Shown: positions 10,979 through 21,164 of the stretch, piece after piece | How the letters are laid out: the number at the start of each line of letters is the position of its first letter | Position numbering within the stretch: the first letter of the stretch is position 1 | From: Laetiporus sulphureus 93-53 | Taxonomy: Eukaryota; Basidiomycota; Agaricomycetes; Polyporales; Laetiporaceae | Assembly (NCBI RefSeq): GCF_001632365.1 | Contig: NW_024468533.1 | Location: forward strand, 33,413-97,412 | Length of the DNA: 64,000 bases | Reading direction: 5' to 3' | Translations under genes and position numbers: made by a program | The notes under the pieces: model-generated | Databases searched by the model: none | Seen by the model: only the letters and a program-made list of their open reading frames with translations | What the model was told of the DNA's origin: nothing

Positions 10979-12232
10979 TTACAATTCTTCCTCTATTTCA
11001 CGAAGATGTTCTTCGAACTCGACTATATGCCTATTGGCGATCGTAGCCTGTCAGACAATTACTCGTCCTGAGCATTGGTTTCACAATAAACAAAGGTCGC
11101 GATGGATGACCTTGACGAAGGGTTGCCACAAAAACCTGGTTTTGTCCCTGACTGCGGGCCACTGATGGTTATGATGAATTTCGCAAATACGCTCGACTTC
11201 TTCGAGCCAATTGACGAAGCTATTGTAAGCTTCGGTGAGGCGGTCTTCGGGTTCTTCAGATCCAATAGGGATATAGCAGATATGAACCGCGACATTCCTC
11301 CAATCAAATTCTGGATAGATTTGGAGGGCGTAGATGTGATATACGTCATGGTAATCGATGTCGAACGTGTCCTCGTATGTAGCAAACGCTTCGCCTGCTC
11401 TGTCTCGAAGAACACATGGAATTGAATCTCAAAGATAATTGAAAGTGTGACCGATTAGATTTAACTGCTCGAAGTTATCAAGATTGTTTGAATCGCCAGA
11501 TGAAGACATATACAAAGTGAATATTCGTATCTACAGCAAAGGTCGCCCTGTGACCTGTATTCCTAGACGATACTTCTGGATAATATCTCTTATTATCCAG
11601 CGAGCTTCTCCACCCTGATGCTTCCTCTCCTGGACGTAGTTGCAGAAGTCGCGAACCACGTGTTGGTGAACGAAGGAAAGCTTGAATTCCGCGATGTCAG
11701 TGCGGATAGACTCGAGCTTGAGTATGAGATGCTCGAGGTCAAAGATGTCGTGGTCATCAAGTTGACGACGGTATCATTTGGTAAGTAGAATACGAATCTG
11801 TCGAAGAGTGCCTTCGATGCGCTGAGTCGAGATGATGGAAACGGCGAGAGGATAGATGAAATGAGACCCTGTGGCGGTCTCGACGTATGTCCCTTGATTG
11901 AGATCTGGACCAGATGGTCCTGCAGGTAGTCTCGGTCGCCTGACCGAGGGAGTCTGGATAATAGAAACTGAACTAATGCCGCGAGGGGGCCGACCTCCCA
12001 TAGAGATGTGTCCTGGCCTTGGCAGGGGTCTTATGGGCCGCTGCTCATAGAACTCTTCTGGAGTTCTCACTCGAGGACGACGGATGACACTGTCGATGCT
12101 GCGCAATGCCTTGGTGCGGCTTACGCTGGTAGAGTCAGCGACTGACAGAACGTCAGGTGAAGATATGACACCGCTAATGTGCGGGTGGACGTGCGAAGAT
12201 GCAACACTGTGGCGAGTACGCTGGGCAGGCAC
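10979..12232 (-). pseudogene. Extra ORF upstream of gag in element B, unknown function
   Basis: One frame of about 417 codons from an ATG at 12232 to TAA at 10979-10981, broken by five stops (11774, 11531, 11429, 11081, 11051) but by no indel. The N-terminal third is Arg/Ser/Pro-rich and looks disordered (MPAQRTRHSVASSHVHPHIS). The rest is acidic and probably helical (for example TYEDTFDIDYHDVYHIYAL and HIVEFEEHLREIEEEL). The TAA is followed by one base and then the gag ATG, so termination-reinitiation between the two frames is possible. I do not recognise the domain. The conserved single frame and the position between LTR and gag suggest an accessory or Gag-like protein. Confidence 0.6.
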
Positions 12233-12265
12233 TCGAGGCAGGTAAGATAAGCAGACTTATTCTTC

Positions 12266-12291
12266 TATCATAAACTTAGGACGCAGAGCAC
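12266..12291 (-). repeat. Start of right LTR of element B, cut by the gap
   Basis: TATCATAAACTTAGGACGCAGAGC matches the left LTR start at 4178 with two differences. The internal bases beside it read GAAGAATAAGTCTGC on the minus strand, the expected primer-binding position; I see no match there to the common initiator-tRNA primer site, so another tRNA or self-priming is possible. Confidence 0.6.
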
Positions 12292-13127
12292 NNNNNNNNN
12301 NNNNNNNNNNNNNNNNNNNNNNNNNNNNNNNNNNNNNNNNNNNNNNNNNNNNNNNNNNNNNNNNNNNNNNNNNNNNNNNNNNNNNNNNNNNNNNNNNNNN
12401 NNNNNNNNNNNNNNNNNNNNNNNNNNNNNNNNNNNNNNNNNNNNNNNNNNNNNNNNNNNNNNNNNNNNNNNNNNNNNNNNNNNNNNNNNNNNNNNNNNNN
12501 NNNNNNNNNNNNNNNNNNNNNNNNNNNNNNNNNNNNNNNNNNNNNNNNNNNNNNNNNNNNNNNNNNNNNNNNNNNNNNNNNNNNNNNNNNNNNNNNNNNN
12601 NNNNNNNNNNNNNNNNNNNNNNNNNNNNNNNNNNNNNNNNNNNNNNNNNNNNNNNNNNNNNNNNNNNNNNNNNNNNNNNNNNNNNNNNNNNNNNNNNNNN
12701 NNNNNNNNNNNNNNNNNNNNNNNNNNNNNNNNNNNNNNNNNNNNNNNNNNNNNNNNNNNNNNNNNNNNNNNNNNNNNNNNNNNNNNNNNNNNNNNNNNNN
12801 NNNNNNNNNNNNNNNNNNNNNNNNNNNNNNNNNNNNNNNNNNNNNNNNNNNNNNNNNNNNNNNNNNNNNNNNNNNNNNNNNNNNNNNNNNNNNNNNNNNN
12901 NNNNNNNNNNNNNNNNNNNNNNNNNNNNNNNNNNNNNNNNNNNNNNNNNNNNNNNNNNNNNNNNNNNNNNNNNNNNNNNNNNNNNNNNNNNNNNNNNNNN
13001 NNNNNNNNNNNNNNNNNNNNNNNNNNNNNNNNNNNNNNNNNNNNNNNNNNNNNNNNNNNNNNNNNNNNNNNNNNNNNNNNNNNNNNNNNNNNNNNNNNNN
13101 NNNNNNNNNNNNNNNNNNNNNNNNNNN
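12292..13127. other. Assembly gap (836 N)
   Basis: Unresolved bases. They should contain most of the right LTR of element B, the rest of element A interior and the first 24 bases of the right LTR of A. Open frames running through it are artefacts. Confidence 1.
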
Positions 13128-13268
13128 TATGAACCAATACCAATTATGACGATTAACCACTTCGCCAAAAGGCTGGTAATGCTAAGCTTGGCTTAGCACT
13201 AGGTTCCGACTATATATGCAGTCACTCTGCAGGTTTTACATGTCACGTGTATGGTTTAATCTGTGACA
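13128..13268 (-). repeat. Right LTR of element A (visible part)
   Basis: 141 bases identical to 3844-3984 except one transition, followed at once by the target duplication GGTCT. The near identity says element A inserted recently, and the nested element B even later. Confidence 0.85.
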
Positions 13269-13318
13269 GGTCTTATATATTGCAATATTTCTCATGATAT
13301 CAGCAATGGCTTGCTCTT

Positions 13319-13839
13319 GTGGCCCCAACATTTTTATCTATATACTATGCTAAATAGTTTTAACTGTTTACTATATATGTTTATTTATAGTTGAATCTGT
13401 ACATACATAGTACATAAATGTATATATATATAGTTTAAATAGTTTTATGATGATATAAGGCTATTGAGTGCACAATTGCTAGATTTGATAGCACAACAGT
13501 GAGCCAATTGAAAGTCTAGTGTTTGACAAAAGCTATCACTGACAGTTGATCATAATATAGGCTCATGAATATGAGTTTCTTGTCATTCCTGGTGAAAGTG
13601 TCAACATTAAATGCTGGTTTTCTGCTCACTGTCATGTGTATGCTAATGCACACAGCTCCTTGAAAGCCTCAACAATCACAGAGGCTGCTCACAATTGAGT
13701 AGAACTCCACCAAAAGATGGGACCAAAAAAACTACATAAACTTTATGTAAACTGTTTATATAATATATATACAACTATTTACTATATACTATTTATTTAC
13801 ACCTCAGGAGTGTAAATAGTATAAATAGTTGGAGCCTTA
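13319..13839. mobile_element. AT-rich MITE with 9-bp target duplication
   Basis: A 521-bp non-coding segment flanked by CTTGCTCTT (13310-13318 and 13840-13848). Its ends are imperfect inverted repeats: GTGGCCCCAAC.. on the left and, read inward from the right, TAAGGCTCCAAC... The interior has AT-rich, partly palindromic arms (CTATATACTATGCTAAATAG and its counterparts near 13770-13830). An 8-9 bp duplication points to a hAT- or MULE-type transposase acting in trans; the superfamily cannot be fixed from the ends alone. Confidence 0.65.
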
Positions 13840-13848
13840 CTTGCTCTT

Positions 13849-14818
13849 TGTTAAGGATGTATAGCTCTGAGACTTTCATCCTTACCCTCATCCACATCCT
13901 GCCTTCTTCTCTTCTTGTTGAGCTGCATTTTCAAATTTAGCAACCTGAATTTCTGACTGTCCAGCTCTCACTTGTCATCACCACCATGTGTGACAGTCTT
14001 TGCTTATAAATGAGGTACTCACACAACACCACTCACACAACAGCAACAGCACCAGTTGTCCAACACCATGTGCATACTGTCCCATGAGGACTTGACAATT
14101 CGGTGACCGTCTCTGCTCAGCTATGGCATCCACAATCACATTCGACCTTTCATATATGGCAGCAACTGATGTATCATCTGTGATTGCTGACTATCCATGT
14201 ACCGCTGCGAGCATTAATGACTTATTGTGTTCAATAATGTATCAATATTTGCACAATCCAACTTACAGGCCTGTGTAACTGGTCGAATAGTTGCACACAG
14301 TGAGCTGATTGTTGGAAGTGGCCGACCAATGGCACTTCTGGTGAAATGCACTCAACACGTCAGGAGAAACAAGCACCAAGCGATGGCTGAAATGTGTCAC
14401 AGGGTGGTATCTGGAAACAGAGCAGGCGAGTACAGAAGTGGCAGAAAATGTATAAGTATGCATCTGTACTACTGTATTCCCCAGTCATTTGTGGCCTCAC
14501 TAGCCCCTCACTCCCTTTGTGCCTATGAGATGGGAAGGTGCTGGCTGGCTAACACCCTTGCCGCACCATGATTTCCTAGACCCGATCTACTAAAACAATG
14601 TCATCAATGATATGAAAAATGTTAATTTGGCTTGTACCGCTGCTACATGGGTCAACATAAGTGATGAAGAAAGCCCCAGAACATGCTGTCAAAGTGAAGT
14701 TTAACCTACAGCATGTAAAGAGACACGTGTCCTCCTCACAAAGTCACATTGTACTGTCTCACTCACACAATCGACAGGCCAAGTTCTGCATTTGACGTCT
14801 GGTTCATTTCATTCTACC
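13849..14818. other. Stretch upstream of the WD40 gene, no recognised gene
   Basis: It has short frames on the + strand, such as an ATG at 14123 (MASTITFDLSYMAATDVSSV, 51 residues) and one at 14227-14571, which I do not recognise. The DNA just before 14819 is pyrimidine-rich (CATTTCATTCTACC), as fungal start contexts often are. Confidence 0.4.
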
Positions 14819-14872
14819 ATGTCTAATTTTCGAAGAAAATATACAATCAACAATGGCATTATATCGAACATT

Positions 14873-15856
14873 TGTCACAAAGCACCAAAGCACTTAACCC
14901 AATTAAGGGCAAGTCTGCTTTTGTGACCTGCACAAATGATCTCACATAAAAAGCCTGCCACAAGGGCTAGGCTGAGGACGCGCGCAGTGGTATGCAGTCT
15001 GAAAATGGGGCTCAAAGGGCCCTTAGCCTTATGCTCACAACTAGGGGGTGAATTGGCTTGTTAGGCCGCATGCAATAGAATAATGAATCTAAGGTCCTCC
15101 CTTAGATCCTCATGGGCTTATATACATGTAGGGCAGGGCCCCTGGCACTGTGCTACTGTGAGACCTCAGATACCTACATGTGAACATATTGCCAGAACCG
15201 GTAATGGTTCTGGACTTCGTCATAGCAACTATCTACAATGGCCGTGGATACGCCGAGGTAATCCTATCTAATCCAATGAGATAAATGCCTGTAAGTGGGC
15301 CCACTGTTGAGGGGCCAATGGGTGATGGCCAACAGAGCACATCACAATGGTTGCAACATCAGATGAGAGGATCTGTCCAAACTCAGAACAATGAGTGTGA
15401 CGATCAGTCTTCATCTGGATAGGGTTGTGAGAAGATCTAGCCTATCCTGTACCTGGCTATACTGTATGCCGGTTGGTAGGGGGATCCTCTGTTGTGGTAT
15501 CTGCCTATTGGTTTAGGCAGCAAAGTGGTGCCACTATCTTGAGTGGCGAATTGGGTGCTTGCTAGCTTGATGGTCCAATGGGTTCCTTTCTGGGCAAGTG
15601 ACCTGGTGTCACGTGACCAACGCCTGACAACTTTCGAATAGGGCAAGTGGTCAGTGTCACGTGACTGGGTGGCTGAATCATGGGCGCTTGGTGGTCATGT
15701 GGTAGACACAGTCATGTCCGTGATGTATGTGGTGGCATTGTGCTGTTTGTCCAAGTATCCACGTTGCGAGACCAATATGAAGGTTGGCATCCGAATAACC
15801 ACTCAAAAGAGGACTTTAATGGTGCAAAAAGAAAGGTGCCACTTAATACTGTGACA
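14873..15856 (-). repeat. Left LTR of element C
   Basis: TGTCACAAAGCACC ... AATACTGTGACA. On the minus strand it has a TATA-like TGTATATAAGCCC (about 15115). Two GTCACGTGAC palindromes lie at 15608-15617 and 15656-15665. Confidence 0.85.
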
Positions 15857-18066
15857 CTACCCCCGTTTCAAGGTTCAGACTCCGGATGAACTGAATAAAT
15901 GCTATGGTAAATAGTACCCTCGCTTCAGGTTCTGACTTCCAGGGTGGAATGGCAGGGTGTATTGTGTGATTGGTATCTAAGACTTTTGCTAGCAGCAAAA
16001 AGGGGTGATGCAGTTTAATGACTTGCTCAGGTAAATGGTGCACTTGTGGGGCTAACAGTTCTTGGTCCTAGATGTCTGATGTCACAGACAGCGCTATTGG
16101 CTTCTGTTGCTCAAAATGATGTGCAAAAGGGCTTGCAGTTTAAAGACATGCGCTTGGTCATTCGTGGAGCTCAAAGCTGCCAAAAATTGAACAGTTTAAT
16201 GATGTGCTAAGGTCGTTCAAAATGCATGATAGTTGTAAAAAGATGCTGTTTTTGACTGCAGCGTCAGCCCCTAGGTATCATTCTCTGGATACCAGTTTAT
16301 CCTGGTCTTCTGTCTTCAGTCATGACTTCGTGCTTCGGTGCTACGGCGGATTGGGTAGGTTATTACATAATACATGGCAGATTCCCTTTCATCGAGGAAT
16401 TGAACTCGCGCACATGTTATGTTGTGAGACGATCGGGTCCTGACGTATCAGATTGCCATGGCTTAACCCCTAAGCCACTTGAGTGAGTGAAGATCAAGTT
16501 CGAAACTCGACCAGTATCTTTTCTTTATTACATAATCTATGCTGATGTAATCATGTGGCGTTGGAAGGTGGCGTGATGTCCCTAGTCACATGTCTGAGTA
16601 TGATGTCATTTGATTGATTTGATCGATCATGATCGTGGTTGATCTGTGATTTGAGTCGAGATAGACTTTCTGATCAATCGTGATCATGAATGACGTCATT
16701 GTGTTGGCGCTCATAGCTGCCATAGTGGCGCAGTTTGGTTGACTTGCCCAGGTCCATGGTGGTGCTCAAAGCTGCCAAATGATAGGATGCCCTTGGTCAG
16801 AGGGCTGTTCCAAAGATTGTGTCTTGTACCCAAAAGGTTGCCTATGTCTTTTTAGGATTTTTTATATAAAATAGCTACCATGTTTGCATTGTTGTATGCA
16901 AGTAGATGTGTTCCCCAATGCTGTTCATACTTGTTGGCAATGGTCTCTCGATTGCCCTTTAGGTTGGCATGCTTTGTAGGCAAAAGTTGAAAAATGGAAG
17001 GTTTGAAAATGTGATCCTTTGGCACTGCTTGGATCATCCTTGACTTGCTCATGCTCGTCTTTGGACATGTGATCCTAATTGCTTCGCGGATCCTTCTCGA
17101 CTCTTCGAATAGGACATGCGCTCAGTACTCGCTATATATCTTTGAGTGCTGCACTTCTTATGCGCATGTCTTCAGATAAGCTTGTACATGCTCGCTGTAT
17201 CCTACATTACCTCCCCCTTGCCAGGTTCCTCCCGGAACTGACGTGGCATGAGCGAGTTAAAACAAGACTGGGGGGCACAAAAGTAAGGGAGGGTGGGTGG
17301 GAGAAAAAGCCTTATAACTTTTGGGGAAAAGGTGGTTTAGGCATCCCATAGCAAATAAATTACTAATTGTTGCGCAATATCTAGTAATTCTGAGACCGCT
17401 TCTGGGTAAAAGGGTTCCCAATATCCCATTGTGTGTGCCAAAATAACACCCTAAAAATTGAATTATCTATTGTGAACTGCTAAGTAAAGATCTATTTTCG
17501 CCAGCAGTTTACAGTCAAAGACTGCCGTGCTCTTGGAGATCTTATATGTGGACAATCACTGTGTCGATTTGGAGTAGCATGTCTTTAGATATCCAGAATA
17601 TTTTATATATATATCTATAGGTGACCAATCCTATACAAATAATATATAAATGATAGGTAATAGTTTAATGTCATTGCGGACGCAAGGTGTTTTATATAAG
17701 CGATAACTCGTGGTATTTTCGCAAATATTGCCCATATTTTGAAAGCAATGTTGGTGGGGCTGCACAAGTGTCCAAGATCAAATGTTGCTGCAGTGCTGTC
17801 CTGGTGAGGGAGCGGCTTACGTGAAGGTGCCTGCTACCAAGTCTTGAGGTAGGCTGACAGCGGTAGAGGTGATGATGGAGTATGATGTCAAAAAAGGTGC
17901 GCCCTACACCTGAGTTTCTCTGGGCTGAAAATGCACAAGCGAATAACTCTTGGTCTTCTTCGCTTGGCTGAAAATTGAACTGTTTTGTTTAAAGGTGGTC
18001 ATGTTTAGGACCAAAAAATCACACCAGCAGCAGGAAGCTGGGGGCATGCATGGAGATTCATTATAA
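15857..18066 (-). other. Interior of element C, no gag or pol
   Basis: No frame longer than about 90 codons on either strand and no retroelement motif. The last 320 bases (17745-18066) recur at 23820-24127 in the partial copy, so they are a family feature (leader next to the 5' LTR). A tRNA/SINE-like insert lies at 16360-16536. Confidence 0.6.
16360..16536 (-). repeat. tRNA-like SINE or tRNA-derived insertion
   Basis: The 12-base word TTATTACATAAT occurs at 16360-16371 and 16525-16536, like a target-site duplication. Between them, on the minus strand, TGGCTTAGGGGTTAAG fits a polymerase III A box and GAGTTCAATTCCTC fits a B box. The spacing between boxes is longer than in a simple tRNA and I could not fold a clean cloverleaf, so a SINE head or decayed tRNA with an insertion is more likely than a working tRNA gene. 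Confidence 0.45.
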
Positions 18067-19051
18067 TGTCACAAAGCACCAAAGCACTTAACCCAATTAA
18101 GGGCAAGTCTGCTTTTGTGACCTGCACAAATGATCCCACATAAAAAGCCTGCCACAAGGGCTAGGCTGAGGATGCGCGCAGTGGTATGCAGTCTGAAAAA
18201 GGGGCTCAAAGGGCCCTTAGCCTTATGCTCACAACAAAGGGGTGAATTGGCTTGTTAGGCCGCATGCAATAGAATAATGAATCTAAGGTCCTCCCTTAGA
18301 TCCTTATGGGCTTTATATACATGTAGGGCAGGGCCCCTGGCACTGTGCTACTGTGAGACCTCAGATACCTACATGTGAACATATTGCCAGAACCAGTAAT
18401 GGTTCTGGACTTCGTCATAGCAACTATCTACAATGGCCGTGGATACGCCGAGGTAATCCTATCTAATCCAATGAAATAAATGCCTGTAAGTGGGCCCACT
18501 GTTGAGGGGCCAATGGGTGATGGCCAACAGAGCACATCACAATGGTTGCAACATCAGATGAGAGGATCTGTCCAAACTCAGAACAATGAGTGTGACGATC
18601 AGTCTTCATCTGGATAGGGTTGTGAGAAGATCTAGCCTATCCTGTACCTGGCTATACTGTATGCCGGTTGGTAGGGGGATCCTCTGTTGTGGTATCTGCC
18701 TATTGGTTTAGGCAGCAAAGTGGTGCCACTATCTTGAGTGGCGAATTGGGTGCTTGCTAGCTTGATGGTCCAATGGGTTCCTTTCTGGGCAAGTGACCTG
18801 GTGTCACGTGACCAACGCCTGACAACTTCTGAATAGGGCAAGTGGCCAGTGTCACATGACTGGGTGGCTGAATCATGGGTGCTTGGTGGTCATGTGGTAG
18901 ACACAGTCATGTCCGTGATGTATATGGCGGCATTGTGCTGTTTGTCCAAGTATCCACGTTGCGAGACCAATATGAAGGTTGGCATCTGAATAACCACTCA
19001 AATGAGGACTTTAATGGTGCAAAAAGAAAGGTGCCACTTAATACTGTGACA
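18067..19051 (-). repeat. Right LTR of element C
   Basis: Collinear with 14873-15856. One of the two E-box palindromes is intact (18803-18812) and the other is changed to GTCACATGAC. It ends at 19051 and is followed by the ACATT duplication. Confidence 0.85.
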
Positions 19052-20509
19052 ACATTAGTCATTTGGACTACAGCTCTGATGACGAGATGCTAGCCATCGC
19101 ATCAGGAAATGACTTAGCTATCTTCACAACGTGCGACGGAGAACTTTACATGATCATTGAAGGGCCTTACCTTCACAGCTCCGTGGTGGCCATGCACTGG
19201 GTACAGGCTATCAGGACGACACTTCTCTGCACTTATCAAGATGGAATTTTAGCGAATCTGTCTTTCACCGAGGTGACTCATGGCATTTGCTCAGCTTGAA
19301 GATCGGCTATCAGGAGGCTCTATAGGATGCTATTGTCAGTGAATGTCTGATTCTGAGAGAGTTCACAATTTCTGCAATGGCAATTGATACCAATGGTGAA
19401 TGGCTGGCGGCTGGAACAGGAGTTGATATATGCATCTGGCATCTTAATACTCAGGGCATGTGGCCTGCCACTGTCTCACTTCTGCATTGCTCATATGCTC
19501 TGTGTAGGAATGTGGCAGGTTTTCAGCTGCTGGGGACTGCTGAATGCACTGTTAGATGAGCAATGTACAGATATCATTTCTATGCATTGGCACAACAAAT
19601 CGGCAAAGACACATTTCCTGATCATAGGGTATGAGGCTCATGGGATTTTGTAAGTGAATATACCACATTATGATGTAGACTCAATATGGGTCATCAGCAT
19701 ATGGAACGTTGAGACGGCAGAAATTGTGATGTCAGCGCAAAACATGGATGCGCCTATGTAAGTTGTCTTTCATGCTATTATGGCTGACATTTGCCAGTGC
19801 TAATGTCTTTAGTGGTTGCATGTCCATGGCCAGCCATAAGCCATTGTTAGCTGTGCCGACACAGTGTGGCTTCCAGATCTACCAAGTGCAGAGTAGTGAA
19901 TCTATTGCGCTGATCAAACATGAGTTGCATAATGTATCACCATGTGCATTCATGTTTGATGATGAGGTTTTGGTGGGGAGTCATGAAGCAGGTAAAGTCA
20001 AGTTATGGAGGATAAGTGATCTTACTGAGCTACAGGCTCTTGAACATGATGGTAAGATTGATACTTTGAGGCCTTAAAGCGCTAACTAATTTGTTGTAGC
20101 TGATCATGTGGCTGGTATTGCGGTGTGTAGATGAATTTATTTTAACAATTTTAAATGACTAAAGAGTATCAACCTGTAGTCTTGGCATGCAGCATCTGGG
20201 AAAACAGTGTATCTTGCAATTGCCTCTCGTGGTAAAGTGGTCATCTGGGTCTCTGAAAATGAGATTGGTATGTTTTATTTTATCAATGGTCTGTAAAGAG
20301 CAGAATTTTAATCTAAACCTCAATGAAGAACATGCAGAGCAGGATTGCCCTCAAAATACAATCTGGTGAGCAATTACCTGTATTGCAAACTGCTTAATCT
20401 TACATCATTCCATCAGCTGAATATTCTGATATATGTCACAATGGCTGCAGGATTGTGGTTTTTTTACACAGGTCGTAAACTAGCTGTCATATGGCTCTAC
20501 CATGATTAG

Positions 20510-21164
20510 GAGTGACAAGAGAATTGTACATAAAAATGATGTTGAATGTAAAGGAGTAGTTCCATGGACAGCATCATATTGCACCAGTAACGATAGACAG
20601 ACAGACATGAGAGAGCCCAAGCAGATGGAGGAGCAGCTCGCGTGTTAGCAGCTGGTACAGCTGTTGTCGATCCAGTCTGGGCATAGTCAGTGAATATGTG
20701 AAGGAGTCACACAGTTCAGTGGGGAGCCATTCAAAGCAATTGCACTGTCCAAGTTCGAGCACGGTGCGTCACCCAGCCTGCAAGACAAACTCAAGCAGCT
20801 TTCGTGTTTCCTGTTCTCGCAATTGCAATTCATGTTATCTCAACTGTTCTCCCCATGCATGCAGTATTCAGCAGCACATCTTGCTATGGCTTAATGGACA
20901 TGATGGGAGTGAATTGCTACTCTGTCGACAGTCGCAGAGATGTTGCGCATGATCTTCAGTAGATGCGACATGGCTCCGTGTATGGTGTGTGTAGGAATGC
21001 AGTTTTCCCAGCATCCCCGGTTCACTTGGCTCCTGGTGGATACATGCTATTGTGAATGTTCCAGACTTGTTTCACCTGCATTGCACTCATATTGAAATTG
21101 ATGCACTGCACTGAAGGCTGAAGCAGTATACTACGGTGATCTCAGCAAGCGGTTCCTGTGGTAC
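20510..21164. other. Unassigned stretch between WD40 and BTB remnants
   Basis: A + frame around 20765-20945 (RQTQAAFVFPVLAIAIHVIS...) is open but unrecognised. It may be an exon of the BTB remnant or chance. Confidence 0.3.

Larger units (their letters stand above)
4178..12984 (-). mobile_element. Ty3/gypsy chromovirus (B) with terminal dUTPase
   Basis: A minus-strand LTR retrotransposon nested in element A. The order along the minus strand is: LTR (starts at 12266 on the plus strand and runs into the gap), an extra upstream ORF, gag, protease, reverse transcriptase, RNase H, integrase, chromodomain, dUTPase, polypurine tract, LTR (4178-4896). The right end is an estimate: a 719-bp LTR starting at 12266 would end at about 12984, which fits the gap with room for the rest of element A. 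The coding part is one long frame from about 10830 to 4904, broken by stop codons and with almost no indels. Host proteins could mobilise it only if intact copies supply the enzymes in trans. Confidence 0.85.
3820..13268 (-). mobile_element. Short-LTR element (A) hosting a nested gypsy element
   Basis: The segment is bounded by the 5-bp direct repeat GGTCT (3815-3819 and 13269-13273) and starts TGTCAC and ends GTGACA. Its left LTR is 3820-3984; the visible part of the right LTR (13128-13268) matches 3844-3984 over 141 bases with one mismatch (T3939 versus C13223). Next to the left LTR lies a C-rich tract that on the minus strand is purine-rich, as a polypurine tract should be, so the element points to the left. 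Only about 190 bases of its own interior are visible (3985-4177); the rest is the nested element B and the gap. With 165-bp LTRs and a tiny interior it resembles a TRIM-type non-autonomous element. Confidence 0.75.
14873..19051 (-). mobile_element. Non-autonomous LTR retrotransposon (C)
   Basis: Two LTRs of about 984 bp (14873-15856 and 18067-19051) flank 2.2 kb. The element starts TGTCAC, ends GTGACA and is bordered by the 5-bp duplication ACATT (14868-14872 and 19052-19056). A purine-rich tract on the minus strand (AAACGGGGGTAG) beside the left LTR gives the direction. By eye the LTRs differ at roughly 20 positions in 985, mostly transitions. The interior encodes no recognisable gag or pol, so it depends on another element, like a LARD. 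It sits inside the coding sequence of a WD40 gene. Confidence 0.85.
14819..20509 (+). pseudogene. WD40-repeat gene split by LTR element C
   Basis: The first exon starts at 14819 (MSNFRRKYTINNGIISNI) and is cut at 14872; joining it to 19057 across the element restores the frame exactly (..NI|SHLDYSSDDEMLAIASGND). WD-type blades follow: EWLAAGTGVDICIWHL (about 19404), DSIWVISIWNVETAEIVMSA (19679), FDDEVLVGSHEAGKVKLWRI (19957) and KTVYLAIASRGKVVIWVS (20208). Introns with good splice sites are seen at about 19759-19798 (GTAAGT...CTGACATTTGCCAG) and between 20050 and 20200. It is also broken without the insertion: a TAG at about 19323 and a frameshift near 19285. WD40 proteins form beta-propeller scaffolds; the partner is unknown. 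It ends in GRKLAVIWLYHD at 20509. Confidence 0.6.

Noticed and set aside
12257..13168. Long minus-strand open frames of about 290-300 codons
   Set aside because: They consist almost wholly of N from the assembly gap.
16390..16490. Functional tRNA gene on the minus strand
   Set aside because: A- and B-box matches exist but the acceptor and anticodon stems do not fold and the spacing is wrong; reported as SINE-like instead.
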